A stretch of 64,000 bases of DNA from Rhytidiadelphus loreus (taxonomy: Eukaryota; Streptophyta; Bryopsida; Hypnales; Hylocomiaceae), in assembly GCA_947034895.1 (NCBI GenBank), contig OX344764.1, forward strand, positions 34,536,935-34,600,934, read 5' to 3'. The notes below the pieces were generated by a model that was given only the letters and a program-made list of their open reading frames with translations, made no database searches and was not told the origin of the DNA. Positions 47,614 to 60,215 of this stretch are shown here, piece by piece. The position numbers and the translations under genes were made by a program. Each line of letters begins with the position of its first letter. Positions within the stretch are counted from its first letter, which is position 1.

Positions 47614-49914
47614 TGTAATCTAGGTTTTAGCTTAAACCCCAAAACCCAGGAACATAGTATAGGGGTTCTATTTCTAGGAAATGATCAAATAGTCTAATGT
47701 GTTGTGGCTGAGGTCACTTGTTTTCTAGAATGTTGTGGGATTTACAAACAAATACTACACAATTACACAAACAACAGGCAGATACATAAATTTCACTCTT
47801 ATTCCCATAATTTGGTTGACAGTCCGTTAATAATGCTATTGGACGCATGATTGCAGTCCCGGTCCTGCCTAGTATTCTAGGGGTATATTCCGGCAATTTG
47901 TCAGGATTTTGAGCAATTTGGCATGCATGATTTAGACTTTTAAATGCAACATTCACATTTATAATATTAGTAATATAGATTCATTAATTACCATGATTTT
48001 GATTACACGGGCAATTTGTCCAGTCACTATTTAAATAGCCTAATGACTAAATTATCATGAGTATCAAATCGGTCCCAGTCCTAGGACAATTTTTCTCTAT
48101 CTAATGCAATGGGAATGAGTGTGTTATGCAATTTGAGATCTCCAAACTTCACTGCACATTATCAACAATATGTCAAAAACCCAAGGACAAGAATCCAATT
48201 AATTCACAAACATATTTAGATCCCATTTATATATTTTCATAATTAAAGTCAAATTGACCATGCCAATAGAATTGTAGACATACTGTCTATCACTTCTAAT
48301 TTATTATCTAATCATAAGACAATTTGTTCATCACATCATTATCAAATTCTTACTCAATCAATAAAGATATAAAAGATTAAATAAAGTTTTTATTTAATTA
48401 ATATTTTTAATTAAATTCAGAATTAGGCAAATTGTCCAGTTTCCATACTTCTATCATCTCTCGAGATAATGCACACAGAACTCAGGATGACCTAAGGACT
48501 GTATGTAGCAACTATTGCTAGATCTATTTCAGGGCAATTTGTCTATAAGTGTAAATGAAGAGAATCGGTACCACAGTCAATTAGCCTAAACTACATATTT
48601 CTATAATTTCCATCAATCCTTTCCTACCATTCAAGAATTTATTCCCGATAATTTGCCCTATCCTTTTACAACTTCTATCCAGTATAGAAATATATATTTA
48701 ATAAACTATTCATACTTTGGCAAACCGTCAATTTGCCTTTTCAAGAATTAATTAATGTTTGATTGAAAAATACTCTTGCATTGTAGAGACTTCCTAATTC
48801 TATGAAATATATTTATCACGGCAATTTGTCTATGTATGATACACAATTGCAATTTTCTGATTATTACTAAAGCTTAGAATTTCAAATAAATTTATTCACA
48901 GCAATACACACAGAAATAATAAATGTCAATTGATACTACACCGATTTTTAAACAGGTAAGGCAAATTGTCCGGCAGCTTTCACTTGATCGTCCAGTTGTC
49001 TCTCAACCAGCACAACTCCTCAACAATTTGCCTTGTTGATTCCGTCAATGGCCGATGTGTTTTGATGTCCCTTCCTCGGAATATGTTCCTCGAATCACTT
49101 AGACAATTTGCTTTACAAACAGACTCTAAAACATGGAATTTATACCCAAATCCAATCACTAGATAATTCAAAGTCAACTTGCTTAATCTCACTTATCAAA
49201 TTACACACCAAAAATCCACTCACTGGATTAAGAAAATAATACACAATCACACAACAACACAAAGGCAATTTGACCTCAACAATAATTTTCCAATCACTGG
49301 AATACAATTAATTTAGCAAATTGACAATGTCTAAATTAGCAATCCAATCACTGGATATGCTTAAGACAATTTGCCTTTATCAATTCGGTCAAGCTCCCTA
49401 CTAAAAATCCAATCACTGGATTAATAAAATAATTTATGATTACACAATGCAAACATACAAATTGCTCACAAAATAAATATCCAATCACTGGATTTACAAA
49501 CAACCAGCAATTTGCCCAAACTCCAATTCACAAAAACAACAGTACTCCAATCACTGGCAGTACAAAAATATACAAGCAATTAATATGCTTCAAGACAAAT
49601 TATATTAAAAGAAAGTGCACTGTGCATACAGACAATTTGACAAAAACAAGGTGCTTTTGAAAACCGAGAGAGTGGGGGGGAGGAAAGTCAAATTGTCCGA
49701 TACTATACTGCCACGAACAAGTGACAGACTACTTCCGAATCACAACCGGTCAATTTGCCTCACTTCGTATCCTGCCTATTAAAACCTTCAAAATCTCTTG
49801 ATAGTGTCAACTTGCCTGTCTTCTTTGTTCAATGTGAAACTAACCTCACAACTCATCTCCTTTTACACTATACAAGGCAAATTGACTGAAAAACAAAAAT
49901 TGAGTTGGTCTACA
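47614..49914 (-). mobile_element. Complete solo LTR of the long TGTAG..CTACA family, minus strand
   Basis: In window orientation it runs from TGTAATCTAGG to GGTCTACA, 2301 bp. A perfect 5-bp target duplication AGGAC stands at 47609-47613 and 49915-49919. It is the reverse-strand relative of the LTR at 40793-43436 and contains the same motif array (about 25 GRCAAWTTGNC-like palindromes and seven CCAATCACTGG-type sites between 49150 and 49560). There is no internal region. This is the usual outcome of recombination between the two LTRs of a full element. Confidence 0.85.
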
Positions 49915-49919
49915 AGGAC

Positions 49920-50227
49920 TAAGCCCCATTGATCTAAAAATCATTGATCTAAAAAGCATTGATCCAAAATACTTTGATTAATGAATCAATAGGTGTATTC
50001 TTCTTTTCTATGGTGAACAATGAAGTCATCTATTGGACACTTTTTTTTTTTTTTTTTTTTAAAACAAATGAAACCATCAAACACTTTGGGTTAAGCTAAA
50101 ATTGAACTTTGTTAATTCAAGGCCATAGGAAGATAAGGTATTTGTACCCATAGTCATCAATGCCCAATAAGCAACACTAAAGCCTAGATATTGATGGCAC
50201 AAGGTGTAAACAATTATGATGTACATA
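49920..50227 (+). other. Continuation of the duplicated RING-gene flank plus a T20 run
   Basis: 49937-49977 has three CATTGATCYAAAA units. 50041-50060 is a run of 20 T. 50090-50230 aligns with 5810-5920 of the RING gene's downstream flank. From about 50228 the sequence becomes the downstream flank of methyltransferase copy 3. Confidence 0.6.
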
Positions 50228-50617
50228 AATAATCCCTCCATAAAATTTGTACTGTAAATTGAACACATTGATTGACCATTAATAGCAAATACTATCAATG
50301 AAACCTCACATCGTATCATAGGTCGATTCATTTCGTGACTAGCTAGTTGACTTTAAGCATTGGCGCTCCTCAACACGGATGCTTTGGAAACTAAATCTTA
50401 TGAGTTTGTAAGCTTTGTGCAGTCACAACTTTGGCACTCTGAAGTGCGTGTAGAGTGTGAGAAGAGTATGAAATTCAAAACTTTGCACAGGGCCTGCAGG
50501 CGGTCGAAAACTCCGCACAAATCTGAGTGAGTACTTCACGAACATCTCTAACGTTCCACATGAACGAGTCTTCCGGGTGCTCAACCCAATGATTCAATGC
50601 AAGCTTTTATTGATTGA

Positions 50618-53122
50618 TTACTTCTGAAACTCGGTGACAGCTATGTGGTCCACTTTGCAGACGACCACAACTTCTCTAAACCCTGCAGCCAACCCCAGCT
50701 TGCGGTAGTCGCCTTCGGTGCGTTCCCGGGCCCCAGACTCGATGAAGGCCATCATTTGGATGTCACTTTGCAGGGCCATGTGATCCGCTCCTTCAAAGTT
50801 GATGATTTCGGGCAACATGTTGTCCAGCGCTATCACTTTGCCATCGGGGGGTAACGCCTCGTAACACTTCGTCAAGATCTTCACACAACTCTCGTCATTC
50901 CAGTTGTGCAAGGTGTGCTGCAGAGAGGAGATCGACACCACATACAACGTCAGTCCATTCTTTTGAACTCGCGATATTCCATGCACCATTTGTACATTAA
51001 TTTACATTACCTGGTTGACTGTGCTTATTGTGCTTAAATATACATATTCAAACTTGTATGTACATTGCACTTCATCCACAAGCCATCGCTAAGTCAGTAT
51101 TTTTCACTGCAAGCCCCCTCCCGGCTTCCAAAATCATTCATTTCCTTCCTTTCTCGAAGGCACACTGCGCCCATCTAATGAAAATGACGGTTCGTTCCAC
51201 TTGAGGAATATTGAGCAAGTTCAATGAAATTATTTGGGAAGTTCCCAACTGCCCCAAATGAGATTCTTTCCTTATACGACTACAACAGGTCTAGATTTAT
51301 ATGTTGCACAATTGTGCACAAAACTCTGCAATTTGAGCTGAACTTTGGGAGCATAATGCACAGAGAGAATGGCAGGGCGTTACCTCCCCGGGTATTATAT
51401 TTCACAGTGTAACTATACCCCCCAAACTTTCTGTTTTAAGAAAGTTTTGGGGGTGGGGGGTGGGGTGTACTTACATTGTGAAATATAATACCCCGGGAGG
51501 TAACGCCCCGCCGGTTTCCCTGTGATGGACACTCCCTTTTCACGCTCACGCAGTCAGCCGCCCAGCTGAACGAATCAACACCTGGAGCTTCAAGAAATTA
51601 TACTTGCTTCTAGAATCTGTTTGTGGAATTAATTATGAAATTTTTGAAGTTGAAATGGTGTGGGGCTCTAAAATCACCCACCTCCTCAAAGTACAAATAA
51701 TGTACATTTGAGAAATAATGTACATTTGAGAAGGTGGACGATTTTAGAGCCTGTGCACTTTTAGAACCTCCTACCTTAACGAAATTGCCCATCACTATAT
51801 CCGAGTTCATCCTAATTCAAGACTGGGGGAGGTGTGTGTGAACTCAACAGACCTTCATGAAGATGGCATCACCATCCTTGGGAACGGACTCAAACATATT
51901 CCCAGCCACATGCTCCACTCCTGCCAGGGCTCAATCAATCCACTTCAATTCCCTTTCTCGATCACGCCTACAAATCTACCTTTCACCAGCAATGTACAAT
52001 ACTGTAACGCAAACAGAAGTTCCAAAACTGGCAGAATTAAGGGAATTCTAAGAGTTTAGCATGAAGGAAATGAAAACGGACATTTTACCATCTCAGTTGA
52101 ATCATTAATTTCCATCTCCAAGCTAAGTGATATACTATACCCCGTTTCATGAGCATGCATGATGGTAAACTCTTCAAACTCCATTCTTGTGTTGGGATCG
52201 AGAGTGCACACAGAAATGAAAACATTGGCAGGCAGTGCTCACTCCAAAACTTCAATCAAAAGCAAGAATTCCAAGAGCATTGACGAAATCAATGCAGATG
52301 TAGCTGCAAATCCATCCATGCATCCCCGAGTTTCGGAATCCTACTCGGAATAGGCTTGCAAGCGCTGATCACATGCGGCTGATCGAAGTTGACTGCTCGT
52401 ATGTGGGGATTCCTCTCCGTGACCAGTTTCATCGCCGATCCCAGGCCCCCTCCCACATCCACCAGCACCTTCACCCCTTCCAACCCTTTGTACTCATCCA
52501 GCACCGCCTTCAAATAGATTTGCGAGATTGCAGACATCGCCTTATTAAACACCTCACCAAACTCCGCATTCTGCTTCCCATACTCCCACACGCTCAGCCC
52601 TCCATGCGCCCTCGCGAACGCAGTCACCTCGTCGTCCACCACCGCCTCATGCAAGTGCTGCCAAGTGCTGCCGAAGTGGTCTGGCTGGAGCATGAACAGG
52701 AAGTGCACAAAGGAGCCTTGCTCCGGGTCGTCGACAAAGAAACGAGCGATGGGTTCCAAGGCGTAGCGACGCTCGGTGACGACGCGGGGGGACGCGGGGG
52801 GAAGCTGGTCGTCTGAGGAGTTCGTGGTGGTGACGGTTTCGCGAAGGATGCGCTTGCTGCTCACCATGCGGAGGAGACGGGAGAGGTAGGAGATGTTGAT
52901 GGGTTTTCCTGGGAGTGCGAGGGCCGCGATCTCGGCGGCGGTGAGCGAAGCGTTGGGGCCGGCGCGTGAGAGAGCTTCGAAGACTTGAAGGCGGGCGAGG
53001 GCGGCGACGATGCCGGGAACGCAAGCGCTGCTGGCGAGTTGGAAAGCAGCGAGGCGGACGCTGGTGGGAGGGGCCGAGGGCGCGACGTCCATACTACTGG
53101 CCTTGGTGTCCATGGTGTCCAT
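50618..53122 (-). CDS. Class II (COMT-like) SAM-dependent O-methyltransferase, copy 3, altered catalytic block, 381 aa
   Basis: Exons on the minus strand: 53122-52345, 51920-51853, 50917-50618 (778, 68, 300 nt; phases 1 and 0). The protein is the same length as copies 1 and 2, although it gains a second MDT at the start and loses three residues after PPTSV. Motif I LVDVGGGLG is intact. The catalytic block reads HTLHNWNDE instead of YILHDWDDE. The general-base His286 is kept, but Asp287 and Asp289 have both become Asn and Tyr283 has become His. Glu347 is kept. There is no stop, frameshift or splice defect, so the gene is probably expressed, perhaps with reduced or changed activity. Intron 1 (424 bp) is the shortest of the three. 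Intron 2 (935 bp) contains a 166-bp MITE. The ATG at 53113 is an alternative start. Confidence 0.9.
51359..51524. mobile_element. 166-bp near-complete palindromic MITE in intron 2 of methyltransferase copy 3
   Basis: The ends are CACAGAGA and its partner TCCCTGTG. The TIR core GGCGTTACCTCCCSGGGTAT is matched on the other side, with a second inner arm (AAACTTTCT/AGAAAGTTT) leaving a tiny loop. ATG stands on both outer sides (51356-51358, 51525-51527). The uninterrupted site TAATGGAAACTCCC is seen in copy 2 at about 26815-26828 and in copy 1 at about 13413-13426. A 3-bp duplication with CACAG ends suggests a CACTA-like origin. Confidence 0.85.
51657..51765. mobile_element. Small foldback sequence in intron 2 of methyltransferase copy 3
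   Basis: GGGCTCTAAAATCACCCACCT and its partner AGGTGGACGATTTTAGAGCC are inverted repeats about 100 bp apart. The middle has two copies of AATAATGTACATTTGAGAA. It is absent from the other two copies. Nearby CCTTAACGAAATTGCCCAT (~51774) looks like one end of the GGGCAATTTCG family. Confidence 0.6.
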
Positions 53123-53230
53123 AGGGTTCAAGCTCCAAAAGTTCGGCAAGCAAAGCCACTGCAAGAGACTCGATCACAGCTTGGGTCACAGCCCGGTGAA
53201 TTCTCGATCCGACTCACAACGCGTATACTG
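53123..53230 (-). promoter_or_regulatory. Promoter/5' leader of methyltransferase copy 3
   Basis: On the minus strand it contains GGGCTGTGACCC and GCTGTGATCGAGTC words and the shared GTGGCTTTGCTTGCCGAAC before the start. It is the least complete of the three promoter-proximal repeats. Confidence 0.5.
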
Positions 53231-56034
53231 TACAGTCATGATTTTCAATCAGAATCCGGGGAATGCAAGCTGAGCGTGCTCTCGGTTTCGATTGCTGGCT
53301 TGGAATTAAGTGGAACTATTGAAATCAGTGAGAGCTTCGTAGTACAGAAGCAGGGAGTACGTTTGGCCCTTCGAATGAATCGAGAACGGAATGCAAATGC
53401 GTCTGTTTCAATGCATGCGAGGTACGGTTTCGAAACAAGATTTGGGGTAGCAGTCACTTTGCGGATTGATTTTGAAAGCACTAAATCGACTGAGGAGTTC
53501 AAGATATTCTGCCCGGTTCTTTTGCATTAGTACGTACACTGCACTTGTAATAATCTGATAGGATTTTGTGGAATATTAGCACTCACTCGTGTAGTGCTGT
53601 TGTCTCCATATGTACAATGTCAACATTGATGGCTGATTAGTTACAATAAATAAGGTGCATGCCAGGAACAAGGACCAGGGGTGAAATTTCGTAGTACCGT
53701 CCATTTCGTTGAAATAGCGGTGTTCCAACACTTTGGCACGTTCTAGAACAGTGAGACCGGTGTTCTGAAACATAACCCCATATATACAATTCGAGCAAAT
53801 ACTGTAATTAAGTGGCTCTTCCTTGACATACTCGACCATGAGAATTGCGTCCCCAACACCCTGAGAGCACGTTGATCACATCAGTTCGTTTTGAATGAAC
53901 GAACAGACACTTGTACCTAGCACCCAAGGCAACGGCTTCCACTGTCAGTCGCAATCACGACCCGAAAGCACGCTTAGACTATTGGCAAGAAAACCAGGTT
54001 CAGGGTTTAGGGTTTATGAATCGCAGCCCTAAGCCACGTTACTTCTAACTCATCAGCTGCTTCTTGCCCTGTCTTCACACACCTGCCGGCTCAAATTCAA
54101 ATCAAAAGAAAGGTGAGATTCACAGAACTGAATTCAAAGAATAGAGTTAATAGTAAAGTGTGTGCAATGCTGGACCAAGAGTCAAAGTTTGGGAAAAACA
54201 AAGGATGAAACTCCTTAGAGCACCAAAACTGGGATCTCATGGAGTTTGGTGATGTGCTTCTTTTGTACTGTTCTTAGTTAAACCTTCCTTTGACACCCAT
54301 TTACAAACACAAGACGAACTTTACTATTAACTCTAATATCATTAGATCTTCATCGAAATATACAAAAGAAATATCATGAGCCGAAGCAGGGCATGAAGCA
54401 AGAATGCACTCATTGGCAGAGTGAGGCTCCGTAAACCCGGCTCTCAATCCGCCAGCTATGGCGGGGATGGGCGGAAACTGATGTTCTGACACATAAATAT
54501 GAAGAAGAAGGAATGGATATGTGCCGCATTTCAGGATAGTGTCAGAAAAACGTTGCAAAAACTTTCAATTTTCAACATGTTACAATGACAATGAGCCCAA
54601 AAGATGCAATCACTGCCATTAGTTGCCCCCCATCCCCTCCTAAAAAATGATAGCTATTGATTTTTACAAAAGAAAATTACAAACCACCCCAGAGTCGTTG
54701 ATCTCAAAAAAAACTCTGATATGCATACGCATATGCTGATACGGATACATTACGATGATACGAATACAAATACAATATGTTGATACAAATACGGATGTAG
54801 ATATGTACATATAGATACGGATACGGATACATACTAATATGCATACGGATACATACTTGGGAAACATTGACTTATCCCATATTGATTGTAAGATCATTTA
54901 TTTCTCAAAATTACAAAAGAAGGGGGGAGGGGGATGGTTTTGTAAAAATTTAATTAAAAATAATTCTGAATTTCTGAATTTTGGAGGGGGCTGGGGGTGG
55001 TTGGTAATTAATTAAGGAATGAAATTAATTAATGAGCTCATTGTGACAATGAGCTCAAAAGATGCAGTGACTACATCATATATTTGAAAAGACAAGACTA
55101 ACAAGTGTTGCAGAACATGTCTAATATTCTATGTTGGAATGAGTGTAAAAAAAATGGCAAAAAACATGGCCAAAAAAATAATAAAAATGGAATGTTTTAG
55201 GGTTATATGCCCCTGCTAACAATTTCTAGGTTGCCATAGCTGCTCAACTCCCTACGAGATCCCACCTAGGAGGTTGTCCATGGCATGAATATGCAAATCA
55301 TGGGATTTAACCCTTAAACAACAAACCCAATGTGAGGGGTTGGATTTCAAAGAATCTTTAGGAGAACTGCAAAATTCAACTACATGTGAACTTCCTTATT
55401 ATCATTTTCTTCGTCTTCACAAGATGCATATATCAATTTAAATCTTGGGTTTTCAATCATAAGTTTGAACTTGTAGTTTTTGCATTGAAAATTTGATAAA
55501 AAATTTGAATAGGGACTTTGAAGTTGCACATGGCCTTGAGGAGGGTGGAAGCTCATCGTTAATTGGTCATTCTAAAATCTAAGTTTGGATAGCCCTCCTA
55601 GGACCTCAAATATCCTTTTAAGGTGACATTGTTGATTTGGCTTATATTCCTAATTTTCTTTTTCAAAGGTGTACAATCACTCAAAATACTTCTTACTTAA
55701 ATTCCTTTTGAAAGGCAAGAGGAAGCCAAACCAAATCTAGATTGTTGTTGCTGAACCTTTGTGAAATTAGTTATGAATCTTCAAAGTGAAACAAAATATT
55801 TTCAACACTATTTTTGACTCTAGAAAATTTTGACATTTTTGTAATATGAAAATGCCATAAAATAATGTGAATATTATTTTTGACACTTTGGTCAGTTTGG
55901 TGTTGAAAAAAATTCAAAATGTTTTGAATTTATAACATTTCAATCTTTGACACTTTAGTGTCAAAAAAAGAGTTGAAATCAACACCATTTTTGGAAGTGT
56001 AGACAAATACTATACAAATACATACGGATGTACA
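53231..56034. other. Intergenic DNA with dispersed repeats, no gene
   Basis: An open frame at 52985-53530 is mostly the antisense of exon 1 and is not a gene. 54105-54500 holds the block shared with 30820-31020 and, in part, 10790-10880. 54715-54860 is a degenerate array of ATACGG/ATACAA hexamers. 55090-55330 matches 45520-45760. Otherwise it is AT-rich spacer. Confidence 0.5.
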
Positions 56035-59000
56035 TCTATTACATTAAATGTAAACTATGGCACAATTTCATCTGTTGCATTTATGAAACATCCACACAAT
56101 TTTTCATCAATATGTTCTCACTAACCCATAATACTAGAAGAGTACATGTATAGTTAGACCAAATGTGGGTCTTAACACTTGGTTTAATTAGACATTAGTT
56201 TTCCACAAATGTTAGAACATTCACATGCCTCAATGAAACTTTGCAACCTATTGAAATATTTTTTGGTGTTGTTACATTCCATTCAACTATGTTTTATATT
56301 ATGTATTGGTATACATGGATACATATGGAAGCAAATATGGATGTACAAGTATAATATCTTGTGTCTTTTGAACATCTTTAATTGAACATTTGGTAAATCA
56401 TTTCTAAATTGAAATTTGACTTGTAAGGATCTTAATCCTAAAAACAATAATTTGGAAAAGGATTCCTCAATACAAATGCATAGTGCAAGTCTTTCACTAT
56501 TCATTCAAATATACAAGTGATTTCTTCTTGATGTTGTACAACATGACAAAATGAAATTTGGAAATAAGAGGTACTTTGGAAGTTATGATTAAATAAAAAC
56601 CAAAAATATTACAAAATAGAAAAATTAGAAGTAGAATAAAATAGGAAACCAAATAAATAACAAACACCAAAAAATTTAAGTATAATTTTAATTTTTTTAG
56701 TTTTGAAAAAATTCTATGGGTAGGAAATTCAATAGAATCAAATTGTGAACCAAAAAAATAAGAAATACAAAAGGTGATTTCAAAACAAAAGACTAGAAAT
56801 AGGAAACAAAACTAGAAGTTGAGTGACCTACCACCCTAATGCTTTTTGATGAGTGTTATAAAAATACAAGTTGTACATCCTAAAAGCACCTCTTTTATTG
56901 GCTCAAGCTACAATTTATTATGACAAGTATTTATTCATAATTTGCCAACCTAAATCAACATTTATTGATCTACTTCTTTATCAACCTTAAATTGTCTATT
57001 AATAGATGTGAATTTGCTCTCATTCTATGACAATAGCAACTAATGGCAAAACCAAACTACCAAAGTAGATTATTTAGACACTCTATAGAAATGGATGGGA
57101 GATTGGTGAAAATGGAGGGTCTTGTAGATGGCGGAATTGGGTGACTAACAACAATAGGAGAATGATTGACTCTAGTTGATTTTGGATATGTACAAAAAGT
57201 GAACATGGCAATTTATGGTTAGTGGCACATATGGAGTGCCCACTTTAAATCGACCAAAAAGAACCACTAAATTACAACAAGGCAGTGAATTATTCCTCCT
57301 AGGTTGCTTGAATTATTTTATTGTATCTTGGTAATACTAAAATTCATTGTAATAATAATTTCAAGAAATTGATTTTAGAATGTTGATTGAATAAATGTTT
57401 ATTGTTTAAGTGGTTGTATGAATTTATCTTGTAGGGGAAAAGTCCAGGGTGGCATTTTGGGAGGAAGTGATACCAAAGTCCTCCAAGAATCACACTTCCA
57501 AGAAAGTCAAATTGCATGATTTGGATGCCTAGAGATGATGCATGAATAGTGGACTAATTTTTCAAGTTTGGGGGGCTAGTGCAAAAGTGTTGTCCAAAAG
57601 GGGCTAAAATTAGAGGTTGTGGTTGAGGGATCAAATGGGATATAATTGCAATGGCCTAAAGTGAGATAGTGAATGTCTTAGCACTAAATCCATGAACTTA
57701 GGTGGGGTGCAAAATTGAGGGTTTGTGGAGTTTTGAATTTAATCTTTATTTGAGGAAAACTTGTGCTCGAATTAATTTTTAGGGGTCAAATTTAGTTCTG
57801 ATTGGGGGCCCCTATTTCAGGCTCTAATTGCCAATTTTGGAAAGATTTTGCTCTAGTAGGTTGTTCTAGCCTTCTAGAACACATATTAGAATGTTTATAG
57901 GTTGATAGGATGCATTTTGGGATAGTTTAGGGGTGCTACCTCTTTTCACTTAGTGTCATTTAAGGAAAAATTACCAAAAAACATTATAGGAGTCCATTGC
58001 TTGAAAAGCAATTTCATTAGGGACCCAAACATTCCCTAACAACCAACTCTAGTTTTTCTTTTGATGATGTGATGGAAAACTCTCATAGATGGAACTTAAC
58101 TTAACCTCTAAAGGACTAGCATGCATTTTTTGGCAACATAGAAATTTTGGACATATACCTGTGACTAGATATTTGCATATTTTAGGCTGAAATTTTAATA
58201 GAAGGTAGGGACAAGGAATATCTTTTATATGCACTTAATTTCATAATATTTGGAAATATGAGTAAAAAGTTATGACCTAATATGTTATTTTTTTTCCTAG
58301 ACGGGCAGTTCGGGCAAATCAGAAAAAATCACTTTTTTTAGAAATGAAAATTTAAAATTGATTTTATAGAGTTATATATATGCGGAAAGCTTTGAATCAT
58401 TCCATTTTGATCAAGGAGTCAAAAGTTATGAGGAGTTTCAGTTTGCGGGCAATTATAGAATCTCTACTCTAACTGAATAAACTTTGAAGTCCTTTATCGT
58501 ACTCAATTTTCAATATTTAAAATAAAATCATAGGCTGTAGATTGTTTATTACAATATTGCAACCATTGGGATTGACATTTTTCAATTCGTTAACTAAATT
58601 CTTAACTATTTTGTATTTTAAATCATTTTCTACTTCTTTCCACTTTCTATTTTTTCCTATGTGTTGTACAATTTCAAATGATGTGAAATTTTTTAAGCAT
58701 GTAACCAACTTGATTAGAAAAATGAATCCAAAAAAGCACCACCATTTTGAATATTTATTTGTAGGAAAGTGAGCTTGTGGAACTTGGCTGCCTTGTTTTT
58801 TGCAATGCCAAAAAATGATTTTAGTAAATTTGAATGCTTATATCTTGTAATTCACAAGGTGGAAATTTTTGAAAAAAATTTCACATCTTTTCTAACCAAC
58901 GTACTACAAGATTCCACAATTACTTGTGTCCAAAAATATTTTTTCCTTCTAAAAGTTGGTACTTGTATTAGAAATGTCAACTTTGGAGCGTTTTTGGTGA

Positions 59001-60215
59001 AACCAAAGTCAAGGAATTTGAGGGGTTGATCTAAGTTTGTAGACTTCATTTTTATCTTTCAACCATTATATTTCTTTATTAATAACTCCCATGCTGGGTA
59101 GCTAGAAAAATTGGCGGTTGACTTTTAATTGTTTTGTATTTTTTAATGCTTTCTTTTGGGAGTACTATGTAATACTAAAAATCCTTAAATTCAAACTTTG
59201 AGTGTGTGACAAATGAGCAAAATTGACTTTTAAATGTAAAATGGCTTTTAAAATACTATATTAACTATAAAAATATCCATTTTCAATAAAAAATTCAAGT
59301 TGATTTGCATTATGATTCAAAAGTTATAGCAAAAGATAAGTCACTCTTCATTTGACACTAAAATCAACCACCAATTTTTGCAATCAATATGCTTCATTTG
59401 AATGAAGATTTCATTAATGTAGGTTGAGGTTGGCTTTATTGGATAGAATTTATTCAATATGAATTATTAGTGGTATTTATTTCTTAAAAGTGAGAAAAAA
59501 AATGAAAATATAATAAAACATTAATCGACTTTTTGTCTTTTAACTTCAATACCTTTTTTTTTAAGTCATGATTGATTTGAATCATTTGATTGAAGATTTG
59601 ACTTTGTAGAGGTGAAATTTGATGAAATGTTTTCATAGACCAATGAAGGTAAAATACATCATTAAGTTTTCAAAATGGCATATTTATAGGACATGAAGAG
59701 GAAAATACAAGGTTAAAATATAAGGAATGACTTCAAATTGGTTCATTTTTTTAAAGTAGATTTTGTACATGCACAATCAATTTGATTATAGATTTCTATA
59801 GTTCAAATCTATTTGTTCCAATCTTAGAAATAGGCTCTATACAAATTTTGTAAAATTCAAAATTTGTATGTTTTTATTGCCAAAGAGAATTAAAGTGGTG
59901 TAGAAGCTTTGAATACGTGAAAAGTTACATTCCTTTGGTCTACTTCAATTTTGAAGCTTTCTACAACCTCTCTCCTATTGTAGAAAGAGGCCTCCAAGAA
60001 ATAACTTCATTTTGATTCAAATCTATGAGATGACTCATTAATGAAAATGAACATTTCATTGAAGCAACATGCATGTAGAACTTTGTAAACTTAATAGCAA
60101 TTCAAAGCAAAAGGGTCACTTCTCACCAACGACAAGTGTGGGGAATTTTGGATTATGTGACCAATCCCATTGCTTTTAGTTGACCATACTCTACTATTTT
60201 GATGTTTTTTTTAGT
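56035..60215 (+). repeat. Dispersed multi-kb repeat, copy 2 (partner 16266-18120)
   Basis: Two blocks, 56035-56560 and 59020-60215, match the 16-18 kb copy in order and orientation. The intervening 56560-59020 is unique here and has no gene that I can recognise. The repeat ends just before the decayed gene at 60.56 kb, so the two could belong to one element, but nothing proves it. Confidence 0.65.

Noticed and set aside
40793..49914. Giant DNA transposon with 2.5-kb terminal inverted repeats
   Set aside because: The two opposite-strand arms each have TG..CA ends. One has its own 5-bp target duplication (AGGAC) on both sides and the other a primer-binding site, so they are independent LTRs.
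52985..53530. 181-aa open frame on the plus strand
   Set aside because: Its first part is antisense to exon 1 of copy 3. The rest has no recognisable domain.
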